This document shows, piece by piece, positions 32,280 to 64,000 of a stretch of 64,000 nucleotides of DNA (position 1 is the stretch's first letter; the number at the start of each line of letters is the position of its first letter). A program made the translations under genes and the position numbers. This stretch comes from Pomphorhynchus laevis (taxonomy: Eukaryota; Acanthocephala; Palaeacanthocephala; Echinorhynchida; Pomphorhynchidae), in the NCBI GenBank assembly GCA_012934845.2, contig WNNJ02002300.1, positions 62,001 through 126,000 of the forward strand. The letters are read 5' to 3'. The notes beneath the pieces were generated by a model. It saw nothing but the letters and a program-made list of their open reading frames with translations. It had not been told where the DNA came from and searched no databases.

Positions 32280-32645
32280 ATTTAATTTTCTATTGTGATT
32301 TTTATGAATTAACCAATAAATAATATACAATTTATTCGAATAAAGAATAGAAGTAATCATAAGGAACTGCTATGTTATCAGGTTTCGGTCCCTATATCTA
32401 GACCCAACATAGAAGCGGGGTCAAATACATAAAAATGACGCATATACTCTGATGAAATTTGATTATCTAGTATCTCCTTGTAATACAAAGTAAATTATTT
32501 ATTATCCATCCATAAATATTTTTCGCTTAATATTATAAATTTATTTTAAATATTATTGTGTTGATTTATATATTTTAATATTGTCTGTTTAATTATATTT
32601 TTACAGTAGCCGAGTTAAAAATATCTATTAAAGTATTTAAATGAT
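32280..32645 (-). mobile_element. YIDD Penelope-like tail and C-terminal fragment
   Basis: Same order as the other minus copies: TTTATGAATTAACCAATAAAT, GGAACTGCTATGTTATCAGG, AACATAGAAGCGGGGTC, CTCTGATGAAATTTGATTATC, then ATTATCCATCCATAAA and decayed coding sequence. Broken and diverged. Confidence 0.75.
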
Positions 32646-33029
32646 TTTGAAAAAATCAAAATCACAAGTATTCATAAGTCAAGTATTCATCGGTAATGGT
32701 AAAATATAAGATTTTGAAATTACAATTATTAGATGTTGAGAATTACAGTAATCGGTATTTAATATAATGTATTTAGATTTAATCACATTTTTTAAATGGT
32801 GTTTGAAATAAGAAATTTTCAATTTCAAATTTTCGGTACAACCATCATTAAAAATTGTACTGATGTTTCCATGGATATAGACATAATGCAAATCAATTTA
32901 TCGATACCTAATGTATCGATAAAATGCATTTTCGAACAAAAATTCAAAAATATAAGTATCGCACCATTCTTAAGCGAAATAATAATCAAAATATTGATAT
33001 CAACATAATATTATAAAATTATACTTTAT

Positions 33030-36000
33030 AATATTACAAATTACATTTTCAAAATTTGATTTTAATATTAAATAATATAAACATTAATTATTTAATCGAC
33101 ACATATAAATAACATTTTAAAAATTTGATTTTAATATATAATATTATAAACATTAATTATTTAATTATAATATCGACTCATATAAATTACATTTTAAAAA
33201 TTTGATTTTAAGATATAACATAAAAATATTAACTATTTAATCGACTCATATAAATTACATTTTCAAAATTTATTGATTTTAATATATAAAATTAAATATA
33301 TAAATTATAAAATTATTTACTCGAATCGTATAAATTATCTTTTCAAAATTGATTGATTTTAATATATAATATTAAAAAATATTAGTTATACAATCGACTC
33401 ATATAAATTACCTTTTCAAAATTTATTGATTTTAATATATAATATTATAAATATTAATTATTTGATCGATTCATATAAATTACGTTTTTAAAATTTATCA
33501 ATTTTAATATATAATATTATGAATATAAATTATTTAATGGTTTAATCGACTCATATAAATTACATTTTCAAAATTTATCGATTTTAATATATAATATTAT
33601 AAATATAAATTATTTAATTATTTAATCGACTCATATAAATTACCTTTTCAAAATTTATTGATTTTAATATTAAAAAATAAAAAAAAATATTAGTTATACA
33701 ATCGACTCATATAAATTACCTTTTCAAAATTTATTGATTTTAATATATAATATTATAAATATTAATTATTTAATCGACTAATATATATTACATTTTCAAA
33801 ATTTGATTTTAATATTTAAAATTATAAATATTAATTATTTAAGCGACTCATATAAATTACATTTTCAAAATTTGATTTAGATATAAAAAATTATAAATAT
33901 TAATTATTTAATCGACTCATATAAATCGCCTTTTCAAAATTGATTGATTTTTATATATAATATTATAAATATTAATTATTTAATCGACTCAAACAAATTA
34001 CATTTTTAAAATTTATTGATTTTAATATATAATATTATAAATATTAATTATTAAATTATTTAATCGACTCATATAAATCACATTTTCAAAATTTGATTTT
34101 AATATTTAATATTATAAATATAAATTATTTAATCGACTCATATAAATTACATTTTTAAAATTTATTGATGTTAATATACTATATTATCAATATAGATTAT
34201 TTAATTATTAAATCGACTCATGTAAATCACATTTTCAGAATTTGATTTTAATATTTAATATTATAAATATTAATTATTTAATCGACTCAAACAAATTACA
34301 TTTTTAAAATTTATTGATTTTAATATATAATATTATAAATATTAATTATTAAATTATTTAATCGACTCATATAAATCACATTTTCAAAATTTGATTTGAA
34401 TATTTAATATTATAAATATTAATTATTTAATCGACTCATATAAATTACATTTTTAAAATTTATTGATTTTAATATATAATATTATAAATATAGATTATTT
34501 AATTATTTAATCGACTCATGTAAATCACATTTTCAAAATTTGATTTTAATATTTAATATTATAAATATTAATTATTTGATCGACTCATATAAATTACATT
34601 TTTAAAATTTATTGATTTTAATATACAATATTAAAAATATAAATTATTTGATTATTTAATCGACTCATATAAATAACCTTTTAAAAATTGGATTTTAATA
34701 TTAAAAAATATAAATATTAATTATTTAATCGACTCATATAAATTACATTTTTAAAATTTATTGATTTTAATATGTGATATTATAAATATAAATTATTTGA
34801 TTATTTAATCGACTCATATAAATAACCTTTTAAAAATTGGATTTTAATATTAAAAAATATAAATATTAATTATTTAATCGACTCATATAAATTAACTATT
34901 CAAAATTGATTGATTTTTATATATAATATTATAAATATTAATGATTTAATCAAATCATATAAATTACCTTTTCAAAATGTATTAATTTTAATATATAATA
35001 TTATAAATATAAATTATCTAATTATTTAATCGACTTATATAAATTACCTTTTCAAAATTTGATTTAAATACTAAAAATTATAAATATTAATTATTAAATC
35101 GACTCATATAAATTACATTTTTAAAATTGATTGATTTTAATATATAATATTATAAATATAAATTATTTAATGGTTTAATCAACCCATATAAATTACCTTT
35201 TCAAAATGTATTGATTTTTATATTAAAAATTATTAATATAAATTATTTAATCGACTCAAATAAATTACATTTTTAAAATTTGATTTTTATATTTAATATT
35301 AGAAATATTAATTATTTAATCGACTCATATAAATTATGTATTGAATTTAATATTAAATAATATAAATATTAATTATTTAATCGACTCATATAAATTACAT
35401 TTTCAAAATTTGATTTTAATATTTAATATTATAAATATTAATTATTAAATCAACTCAAACAAATTACATTTTTAAAATTTTTTGATTATAAGATATAATA
35501 TTATAAATATATATTGTCTAATTATAAAATCGACTAATATAAATTACCTTTTCAAAATTTGATTTTAATATTAAATAATATAAATATTAATTATTTAATC
35601 GACTCATATAAATTACATTGTCAAAATTTGATTTTAATATTTAATATTATAAATATTAATTATTTAATCGACTCATATAAATTACATTTTCAAAATTTGA
35701 TTTTAATATTTAATATTATAAATATTAATTATTTAATCGACTCATATAAATTACATTTTTAAAATTTATTGATTTTAATATATAATATTATAAATTAAAT
35801 TATTTAATTATTAAACCGACTCATATAAATTACCTTTTCAAAATTTGATTTTAATTGTTAATATTATAAATATTAATTATTTAATCGACTCTTATAAATT
35901 ACCTTTTAAAAATTGATTGATTTTTATATATATTATTATAAATATTAATTATTAAATTATTTGATCGACTCATATAAATAACATTTTCAAAATTTAGTTT

Positions 36001-39000
36001 TAATGTATAATATTATAAATATAAATTATTTAATCAACTCAAACAAATTACATTTTTAGAATTTTTTAATTTTAATAAACAATATTTTAAATACTAATTA
36101 TTTAATTATTTAATCGACTCATATAAATCACATTTTCAAATTTTGATTTTAATATTAAACAATATAAATATTAATTATATAATCGACTCATATAAATTAT
36201 ATTTACAAAATTTGATTTTAATTTTTAATGATATAAATATTAATTATTTATTCGACTCATATAAATTACATTTTCAAAATGTAATTTCAATATTCAATAT
36301 TATAAATATTATTTATTTAATCGACTCATATAAATTACATTTTTAAAGTTTATTAATTTTAATATATAATATTATAAATTTAAATTATTTAATTTTTTAA
36401 AAGACTCATATAAATTACATTTTTAAAATTTTATTTCAATATATAAAATTAAAAAAATTAATTATTTAATCGACTCATATGAATTACATTTTTAAAGTTT
36501 ATTGATTTAAATAAATAATATTATAAATATAAATTATCTAATTATTTAATCGACTTATATAAATTACCTTTTCAAAATTTGACTTTTAAATATAATATTA
36601 TAAATATTAATTATTTAATCGACTGATATATATTACATTTTCAAAATTTGATTTAAATTTTTAATATTATAAATATTAATTATTTAATCGACTCATATTA
36701 ATTACCTTTTCAAAATTTATTGATTTTTATATATAATATTATTAATATTAATTATTTAATTATTTAATCGACTCATATAAATTACATTTTTAAAATTTAT
36801 TGATTTTAATATTAAATAATAAAAAAAATATTAATTATTTAATCGACTCATATAAATTACCTTTTCAAAATTGATTGATTTTTATATATATGATTATAAA
36901 TATTAATTATTTAATTATTTAATAGACTCATATAAATAACATTTTTAAAGTTTGATTTTAATATATAATATTAAATAAATAAATTATTTAATCGACTCAT
37001 ATAAATTACATTTTTAAAGTTTATTGATTTTAATATATAATATTATAAATATAAATTATCTAATTATTTAATCGACTCATATAAATTACCTTTTCAAAAT
37101 TTGATTTTAATATTAAATAATATAAATATTAATTATTTAATCGACTCATATAAATTACATTTTCAAAATTTGATTTTAATATTTAATATTATAAATATTA
37201 ATTATTTAATCGACTCATATAAATTACCTTTTCAAAATTTGTTGATTTTAATATATAATATTATAAATATTAATTATTTAATCGACTCATATAAATTAAC
37301 TTTTCAAAATTTGATTGTAATATTAAATAATATAAATATTAATTATTTAATCGACTCATATAAATACCCTTTTAAAAATTAATTGATTTTTATATATATT
37401 ATTATAAATATTAATTATTAAATCAACTCATAACAATTGCATTTTCAAAATTTGATTTTAATATGTAGAATTATAAATATTAATTATTTAATCGACTCAT
37501 ATAAATTACCTTTTCAAAATTTGATTTTAATATATAATATTATAAATATTAATTATTAAATTATTTAATCGACTCGTATAAATTACCTTTTCAAAATTTG
37601 ATTTTAATATATAATATTATAAATATTAATTATTAAATTATTTAATCGACTCGTATAAATTACCTTTTCAAAATTTGATTTTAATATATAATATTAAAAA
37701 TATAAATTATTTAATCGACTCAAACAAATTACATTTTTAGAATTTATTGATTTTAATAAATAATATTATAAATATAAATTATTTAATTATTTATTCGACT
37801 CATATATATTAACTTTTCAAAATTTGATTTTTAGATTAAAAAATACAAATATTTATTGTTTAATCGACTCATATAAATTACATTTTCAAAATTTGATTTT
37901 AATTTTTAATATTATAAATATTAATTATTTAATCGATTCATATAAATTACATTTTCAAAATTTGGTGTTAATATATAATATTATAAATATAAATTAGTTA
38001 ATTATTTAATCAACTCATATAAATTACCTTTTCAAAATTTGATTTTAATATTAAATACTATAAATATTAATTATTTAATCGACTCATAGAAATTACCTTT
38101 TCAAAATTGATGGATTTTTATATATATTATTATAAATATTAATTATTAAATTATTTAATCGACTCATATAAATTACATTTTCAAAATTTGGTGTTAATAT
38201 ATAATATTATAAATATAAATTATTTAATTATTTAATCGACTCATATAAATTACCTTTTCAAAATTTGATTTTAATATTAAATAATATAAATATTAATTAT
38301 TTAATCGACTCATGTAAATTAACTTTTCAAAATTGATTGATTTTTATATATAATATTTTATATATTAATTATTAAATCGACTCATATAAATTACATTTTC
38401 AAAATTTGATTTTTATATTTAATATTATAAATATTAATTATTTAATCGACTGATATAAATTACATTTTTAAAATTTATAGATTATAAGATATAATATTAT
38501 AAATATAAAATTATTAAATGGTTTAATCGACTCATATAAATTACATTTTCAAAATTTGTCTTTAATATATAATATTATAAATATAAATTATTTAATTATT
38601 TAATCGACATATATAAATCACATTTTTAAATTTTGAAACAATATTTCATATTATAAATATTAATTATTTAATTATTTAATCGACTCATATAAATTATCTT
38701 TTCAAAATGTATTGATTTTAATATATAATAATATAAATATTAATTATTTAATCGACTCATATAGATAACATTTTCAAAATTGATTGATTTAAAAATATAA
38801 TATTAAATATTAATTATTTAATCGACTCATATAAATTACATTTTCAAAATTTATTGATTTAAAAATAAAATATTAAATATTAATTATTTAATCGACACAA
38901 ACAAATTACATTTTTAAAATTGATTGATTTTAATATATAATATTATAAATATAAATTATTTAATGGTTTAATCGACTCATATAAATTACCTTTTCAAAAT

Positions 39001-42000
39001 GTATTGATTTTAATATTTAATAATATAAATATTAATTATTTAATCGACTCATATAAATTACATTTTCAAAATTTGATTTTAATATTTAATATTATAAATA
39101 TTAATTATTTAATCGACTCATATAAATTACATTTTTAAAATTTATTGATTTTAATATATAATATTATAAATATAAAATATTTAATTATTTAATCGAGTCG
39201 TATAAATTACCTTTTCAAAATGTATTGATTTTTATATATAATATTATAAATATAAATTAGTTAATTATTTAATCAACTCATATAAATTACCTTTTCAAAA
39301 TGTATTGATTTTAATATTAAATAATATAAATATTTATTATTTAATCGACTCATATAAATTACATTTTTAAAATTTGTTTCTAATATTTAATATTATAAAT
39401 ATTAATTATTTAATCGACTCATATAGATTACATTTTTAACATTTATTGATTTTTATAAATAATATTATAAATATAAATTAGTTAATTATTTAATCGACTC
39501 ATATAAATTACATTTCCAAAATTGTTTGATTTTTATATATAATATTTTATATATTAATTATTTAATCGACTCAGAAAAATTACATTTTCAAAATTTGATT
39601 TTAATATTTAATATTATAAATATTAATTATTAATTCGACTCATATAAATTACATTTTTAAAATTTATTGATTTTAATATATAATCTTATAAATAACTCGT
39701 ATAAATTACCTTTTCAAAATGTATTTATTTTTATATATAATATTATAAAAATAAATTATATAATTATTTAATAGACTTATAGAAAATAACCTTTTCAAAA
39801 TGTATTGATTTTATATTAAATAATATAAATATTAATTATTACATTGACTCATATAAATTACATTTTTAAAATTGATTGATTTTTATATATATTATTATAG
39901 AAATTAATGGTTAAATAATTTAATCGACACATATAAATTACATTTTCAAAATTTGATTTTAATATATAATATTATTAATTTTAATTATTTAATTATTTAA
40001 TAGACTCATATAAATAACATTTTTAAAATTTGATTTTAATATATAATATTAAAAAAAATAATTATTTAATCGACTCAAACAAATTACATATTTAGAATTT
40101 ATTGATTTTAATATATAATATTATAATAAATTATTAAATTATTTAATCGACTCATATAAATTACATTTTCAAATATTTATTTTAATATTAAATAATATAA
40201 ATATTAATTATTTAATCGACTCATATAAATTACATTTTCAAAATTTGATTTTAATTGTTAATATTATAAATATTAATTATTTAATCGACTCATATAAATT
40301 GTTTTTTCAAAATTGATTGATTTAAAAATAAAATATTAAATATTAATTATTTAATCGACTCATATAAATTACATTTTCAAAATTTGATTTTAATATATAA
40401 TATTATAAATATTAATTATTTAATTATTTAATCGACTCATATAAATTACATTTTTAAAATTTGGTTTTAATATATAATATTATAAATATAAATTATTTAA
40501 TCGACTCATATAAATTACATTTTTAAAATTTGATTTTAATATATAATATTATAAATATAAATTATTTAATCGACTCATATAAATTACATTTTTAAATTTA
40601 TTGATTTAATATATAATATTATCAATATAAAATATTTAATTATTTAATCGACTCGTATAAATTACCTTTTCAAAATGTATAGATTTTAATATTAAATAAT
40701 ATAAATATTAATTATTTAATCGACTCATATAAATTACCCTTTCAAAATTGATTGATTTTTATATATATTATTACAAATATTAATTATAAAATTATTTAAT
40801 CGACTCATATAAATTACATTTTCAAAATTTGATTAAAATATTAAATAATATAAATATTAATTATTTAATTATTAAATTTTATTTTAATATATAATATCAT
40901 AAATATTAATTATTAAATCGACTCATGTAAATTACTTTTTCAAAATTGATTGATTTTTATATATAATATTATAAATATTAATTATTTAATCGACTCATAT
41001 AAATTACATTTTTAAAATTTGTTTCTAATATTTAATATTATAAATATTAATTATTTAATCGACTCATATAAATTACATTTTTAAAATTTATTGATTTTTA
41101 TATATAATATTATAAATATAAATTAGTTAATTATTTAATCGACTCATATAAATTACATTTTCAAAATAAGATTTAAATTTTTAATATTATAAATATTATT
41201 TATTTAATCGACTCATATAAATTACATTTTTAAAGTTTATTGATTTTAATATATAATATTATAAATTTTAGTTATTTAATTATTTAATAGACTCATATAA
41301 ATAACATTTTTAAAGTTTGATTTTAATATATAATATTAAATAAATAAATTATTTAATCGACTCATATAAATTACATTTTTAAAGTGTATTGATTTTAATA
41401 TAGAATATTATAAATATAAATTATCTAATTTTTTAATCGACTCATATAAATTACCTTTTCAAAATTTGATTTTAATATTAAATAATATAAATATTAATTA
41501 TTTAATCGACTCATATAAATTACATTTTCAAAATTTGATTTTAATATTTAATATTATAAATATTAATTATTTAATCGACTCATATAAATTACCTTTTCAA
41601 AATTTGTTGATTTTAATATATAATATTATAAATATTAATTATTTAATCGACTCATATAAATTACCTTTTCAAAATTTATTGATTTTAATATATAATATTA
41701 TAAATATTAATTATTAAATTATTTAATCAACTCATATAAATTACATTTTCAAAATTTGATTTTAATATATCATATTATAAATATAAATTATTTAATCGAC
41801 TCAAACAAATTACATTTTTAAAATTTATTGATTTTAATATATAATATTATAAATTTTAATTATTTAATTATTTAATCGACTTATATAAATTACATTTCCA
41901 AAATTTGATTTAAATATTAAATAATATAAATATTAATTATTTAATTATTTAATCGACTCATATAAATTACATTTAAAAAATTTGATTTTAATATATAATA

Positions 42001-42240
42001 TTATAAATATTAATTATTTAATCGACTCATATAAATTACATTTTCAAAATTGATTGATTTTAATATATAATATTAAAATATAAGTATAAATTATATATTT
42101 ATAATTTATACTTATATTTTATAAGTATAAATTATAATATAATAATAAAATTATTAATTAAATATAATAATACTAATATAAATTATTTAATTATTTAATC
42201 GACTCATATAAATTACATTTTCAAATGTAATTACATTGTA
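33030..42240 (+). repeat. 9.2-kb satellite of ~69-bp units
   Basis: About 125 tandem units, each built on TTTAATCGACTCATATAAAT, then TTAC(A/C)TTTT(C/T)AAAAT, TTGATTTTAATAT and TTATAAATATTAATTA. The commonest spacing is 69 bp (for example 41,506 to 41,575); longer units have an extra AATTATTT or a TTGATTG/TTATTGA variant. Because 69 is divisible by three, intact runs give chance frames with a 23-residue repeat (NYLIDSYKLHFQ...). These are not evidence of a protein: strand bias, a start context and conservation are all lacking. The array ends in a short TATAATTTATACTTAT palindrome at 42,065-42,135. Confidence 0.95.
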
Positions 42241-42780
42241 ATGAGTCTACTTATTTTGAAATATATATTTATTATTAAAATAAACATATATATTTTAATC
42301 TTAAAATTTTATATAATTTAGATATAACTTTGGATGCTTTAACTGATTAATATATATAATATAATATATAATAGAATAATATACAATATATTAGCAGCAT
42401 TCAGGTTCTAGGAAACGTGAAGGGAGCTTGAATTTTGCTTTTAAAAATTGGCCCGAACGTTCGGTTGCTCAAAGAGTCGCTCATAATTTAAGATGCAATT
42501 TTTGACATTTTTTAAATACAACTTTTTATCGAATTCCAGGATTTGATCCTGTCAAATCAATATTTTCCTTGTGATCAAAGCAAATTTCACAGTAAATTTG
42601 AAATTTAGGTATTTTCTCTTTTATGCTTGTAATTCCAGTGTTATGCTGACATTCGTAAATTTATCAAAATATTGCGTATTTTTGTATTAACGAATAGAAA
42701 ATATAAAATAAAACAAAAATAATTGAATGATTGATTTCCTTAATCATCATCACGTGGTGTTACTAAAATGCTAAAATAAA
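42241..42780. other. Spacer with a G+C-richer patch
   Basis: At 42,395-42,480 a short plus frame reads NFAFKNWPERSVAQRVAHNL. It is too short and isolated to call. The remainder is A+T-rich. Confidence 0.3.
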
Positions 42781-42894
42781 GAGTTCTAAACTTCATTTAA
42801 AAGTAGACTTTATTAAAGTAGACTTTAAATAAAGTTTATTTTGAGTTTTATTTATTTTATTTTAATAAAGTATATTTAGTTTATTTTATTTATA

Positions 42895-43060
42895 AGAATA
42901 AAGTTTCGTAAAAACCTTAAAATGAAGTTTAAATAAATTTTAACCTTAAAAAATTAAAGTAGACTTCTTTAAAGTAAAAATTAAAGAAGTCTACTTTAAC
43001 GTTTTTGGAGTTAAAATGTATGTAAACTTTATTTTAAGGTTTTTACAAAACTTTATTCTG
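42895..43060. repeat. Nested inverted repeat
   Basis: Outer arms ATAAAGTTT(C)GTAAAAACCTTAAAAT and its inverse (42,896-42,925 and 43,031-43,057) enclose a perfect 19-bp hairpin, TTAAAGTAGACTTCTTTAA and its inverse, at about 42,954-43,000. Confidence 0.8.
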
Positions 43061-43069
43061 AATTTTCTG

Positions 43070-43250
43070 ATTGTGTCACGATATTATCCTCACAGGTATT
43101 GATCTTTTTTTTGATACAGCAGAACGCTACTAATAGCGTTCTGCTGTATCAAAAATTAGTAGCGTCCTGCGGCATCAAAAATAAGATCAATACCTGTGAG
43201 GATAATATCGTGCCACAATCGGAAAAATTTCAGCTCACAGGTACAATTTA
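43070..43250. repeat. Foldback with GATCAATACCTGTGAGGATA arms
   Basis: Two inverted arms meet at AACGCTACTAATAGCGTT (about 43,125-43,142). The right arm carries a second short copy of the tip. The arms match the single copy at 23,062-23,160, so this is a mobile or recombination-prone family. Confidence 0.75.
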
Positions 43251-44109
43251 TTCTGAATGTTCAACATTAAATATGAAACTAATAAAACATTATAAATTTC
43301 AAAAAGTGACCAGTTTTCTAATTAGAAACTAATTTGAAACTAAGATTTAAAAACTTAAAAATTAATTAAATTTGACTTTTAAATTAATTGTAATTTACAT
43401 ATAAAAATAAAATATCTAAAGATAATTATAATATTAAAAAACAGTCAATATCGATTGAAGTTCTAACGAAACCGATAAGCGAGAATTAAGTTAAAATGAA
43501 ATTTATTGAAATTTGAGTAAAATCACTCTCTTCTTGGTTATATTCAAACTTCAATAGTTATTGTAAGCGGCAAGCGATTCGGCAATAAAATTAATTTTAT
43601 TTTTCAAAGGTGTAAAGTTTATCATTTATAATCCAGCACGCTTTTCTGTTTATTTAATTACCCTGATAATTAGGTTATGTATTTTTCATTCATCAAAATA
43701 CATAATTATCATTCAAAACTTCGGCATTCCTTCATCCTTAAATAATTCCGTTTAATTCGTTGCTCTTTGTCAATTTTTAAATTTAGTATATTATAAGCTT
43801 TATAAAACTATCGCTGTTTTACTGATCACACTGTTTGAGCAACTAAGCAATTGATTTGAGAATTTCTAATTTTGAATTCAAATTATAATTTTTTAAAACT
43901 TGATTTTTTTTCGAATTTTTAATTTAAATTTTTTTAAATATTCAATTTATATAAATAATTTCCTAAAAATTAAAACAAAATCCAATTTAGTGGAAATAAC
44001 GTTTTTGATCGTAATATTAAAAAGTTATCAAAACAAAGCAATTTTTAATATCTTTATATCGACAACTTGGAATTTTACACTGTAAAAGCAATCAAATGCA
44101 GTCAGTTTG

Positions 44110-62497
<18,388 letters not shown>

Positions 62498-62940
62498 TTC
62501 TGAAATCAGAAATTTTTCATTAATTTTTTGTTTTTTTATTTTCTACTTGAAATACAAATCCTTAAGTTTTTTGTCACAAAATTGTGCAAAAATAGAATAT
62601 CGTGGAAAACACTTTTTCTTTGATATTTAATGTGGAAATGACTGTGGTCCTAGCTTTAGTCTAAAGGCTTGATGAATGCCGAATAAGTATGGTCTGGATG
62701 TATTAATTTAATAATGCAATTGCGTTTGTGCAAAACGAAGCCTTAGAATGAATGCGATAAATTCACACTATCACAAAGATAAGCTATCACCGATTAAAAT
62801 TAAATTTAAAATTAAATTTAAGATTAGATAAGATAATCAGCTTGATTACAGATTAGTTAAACGGTTCACTAAATCTAACGTGTTTCTCTAAGGCTATGAG
62901 TATTGAAAACTTTAACTGGCAATCAGTTCCTAACCCTTAC
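62498..62940. other. Upstream flank of RUVBL2; no gene seen
   Basis: The promoter of RUVBL2 should lie here, but I see no certain TATA or initiator. ATTAAATTTAAAATTAAATTTA repeats occur near 62,800. Confidence 0.35.
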
Positions 62941-62944
62941 CTGA

Positions 62945-63225
62945 TTACTGATGGCAAACCATTAATGCTTTTGCAACGGCTGTTTGTTGATATTTACATC
63001 AATTGTTTGATTACAGTCTGACAAACTATTGGATTCCCGATGCTTGGCAACGTGATGTTATAGTTCCAAAAAAAACATTAATTGCAAAACCATTAATGAT
63101 CTACCAAAGCATTAATGGTTTAATGCTTTTGTGACGGTTGTTTGTGGATATTTACATCAATTGTTTGCTTACAGTCTAACACACTGTTGGATTCACGATG
63201 CTTGGAAACGTGATGTTATAGTTCC
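62945..63225 (+). repeat. Direct repeat, two ~125-bp units
   Basis: CATTAATG(C/G)TTTTG..ACGG..TGTTTGT, GATATTTACATCAATTGTTT and GATGCTTGG(C/A)AACGTGATGT occur at about 62,960-63,073 and 63,105-63,225, with scattered differences. The unit is the front of the LINE RT remnant that continues only after the second copy. Confidence 0.75.
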
Positions 63226-63565
63226 CATTCAATCAAGGCATTCGACTAACTTGCTCTGACTTTTACCAATTAGCTTAACAAATGTCTTTTTCAAGATGAT
63301 CGAACGTCTTATTGCCTATTTGCAGCATTGCAGCATCTTAATGGAAACAATATCTTATCCGATTCCCAACATGGTTTAAGGCAGGTCCTTTTTGTTTGAC
63401 TGGTAAATGATAGTGAACGATGGTGAAGTGACGTGAGTTATGGATATTATGTCAATATTATTTTTCTTGGCTTCTCCAAGGTTTTTGATAGAGTTCCACA
63501 TGAGGGTATTGTAAGTTTTTCAAGTTCGTGTTATAAGTTATTTTTCAAGTTGTTTATTTTCGGGA
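63180..63565 (+). pseudogene. LINE reverse-transcriptase remnant
   Basis: Readable in pieces: WKRDVIVPIQSRHST, ISLTNVFFKMIERLI, NNILSDSQHGLRQ and IIFLGFSKVFDRVPHEGIV. These are the classic non-LTR RT landmarks (W..A.V.PI.K, PISLT...K..E, L.D.QHGFR, LD.SKAFD.V.H), with several shifts between them. It resembles CR1/Jockey-type RTs and is not the same family as the 7.5-kb LINE. Confidence 0.75.
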
Positions 63566-63763
63566 GTTCTGCGCTTGGATCTTGATTATTCATAATCTTT
63601 ATCAATGGTCTACTTTTTCGACTCCAGAATGAGTCATTAGCATTTTTGCTGCTGATTTAAAGATATGAAGAGTAATTCTCGATTCCTTAGGTAGTTTGTC
63701 ACTAAAGAAAGATCTCGATAATTTATATAAATTGTGTAATTTATTTATTTTATTTATTTATAG

Positions 63764-63948
63764 TGGCAAATGCAAGAATTGTGCCCATCCAAGCCAACGT
63801 AGAAAAGAACAAACAAGAAAACAAAAATAAAATCTTAAATGAAAATGTTGATGAAATTGATGCAAGTATATTGAAGATAAGGGAGATAAGTGGAATGTGG
63901 CAAAGCGTCGTGGGGGAAACGTTGAATGGTTTCGTTAAAGATGTATGA
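63764..63948 (+). CDS. Possible terminal exon, unknown gene
   Basis: A long T-rich tract and TTTATAG acceptor precede a frame of 60 codons: ANARIVPIQANVEKNKQENK, then NENVDEIDASILKIREISGM, ending FVKDV and TGA. It is helical, charged and better balanced than the background. No family was recognised; other exons, if any, would lie upstream or in decayed sequence. Confidence 0.35.
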
Positions 63949-64000
63949 AAAATTGCGAGTTGGGTAAAATGCTAAGGGAATGTATTTCAAAATTTATTGT

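Noticed and set aside
35559-41717. Repeated frames encoding a NYLIDSYKLHFQ-type peptide in the satellite
   Set aside because: They arise because the 69-bp unit is a multiple of three. Most units break the frame, there is no start context or signal of selection, and the repeat is best explained as non-coding satellite.
33030-42240. CRISPR-like array
   Set aside because: Units are contiguous tandem repeats without unique spacers, in a eukaryotic context.

Overview
The window is very A+T-rich animal-type DNA. It has GT-AG introns, non-LTR and Penelope-like retroelements, hammerhead-ribozyme repeats and a 9 kb satellite. Nothing in it is bacterial, and I cannot name the species. The best-supported host gene is a complete minus-strand RUVBL2 (reptin) AAA+ ATPase gene, assembled here as ten exons between 44,110 and 62,497. 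Its splice phases all close and give 467 residues, the usual size for the family. Other host pieces are less certain: a last exon of a Kelch-repeat gene (1,147-1,390), a P-loop exon of an Era-like GTPase (22,664-22,826, minus), a secreted-protein first exon (14,690-15,010, minus), a perfectly duplicated possible terminal exon (2,213-2,381 and 2,480-2,648) and a few unnamed exon candidates.

Layout. From 1 to 7.5 kb there are Kelch and unknown exons, ribozyme foldbacks, and LINE and Penelope fragments. From about 7.55 to 11.77 kb lies one nearly whole two-ORF LINE (zinc-knuckle ORF1; endonuclease plus reverse transcriptase ORF2) with a single stop near the start of ORF1. From 11.8 to 33 kb there are host exon candidates scattered among large inverted repeats, foldbacks and Penelope pieces. 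From 33.0 to 42.2 kb lies a satellite of about 69-bp units. From 44.1 to 62.5 kb lies RUVBL2, whose introns hold a broken CCT6 (TCP-1 zeta) retrocopy, two GIY-YIG Penelope fragments, a LINE fragment, a duplicated piece of its own exon 2, ribozyme repeats and a nearly whole reverse-transcriptase element. From 62.9 kb to the end there is a decayed LINE and one exon candidate.

The recurring theme is self-cleaving RNA. At least ten places carry the hammerhead core CUGANGA, then a hairpin, then GAAA, and several more carry decayed versions. They fall into three sequence classes: (1) ends of GIY-YIG Penelope elements; (2) two families of short foldback repeats (called A and B here), many arranged as head-to-head inverted pairs; (3) a separate unit in RUVBL2 intron 3. 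Penelope-like elements and retrozymes are known to carry hammerheads. The abundance, the inverted pairing and the spread into introns make this window worth a closer look.

A second Penelope-like family (YIDD reverse transcriptase, no GIY-YIG domain seen) is represented by about a dozen pieces, some nearly identical in protein sequence, which suggests recent movement. Its conserved tail has long hairpins but no hammerhead I could complete.
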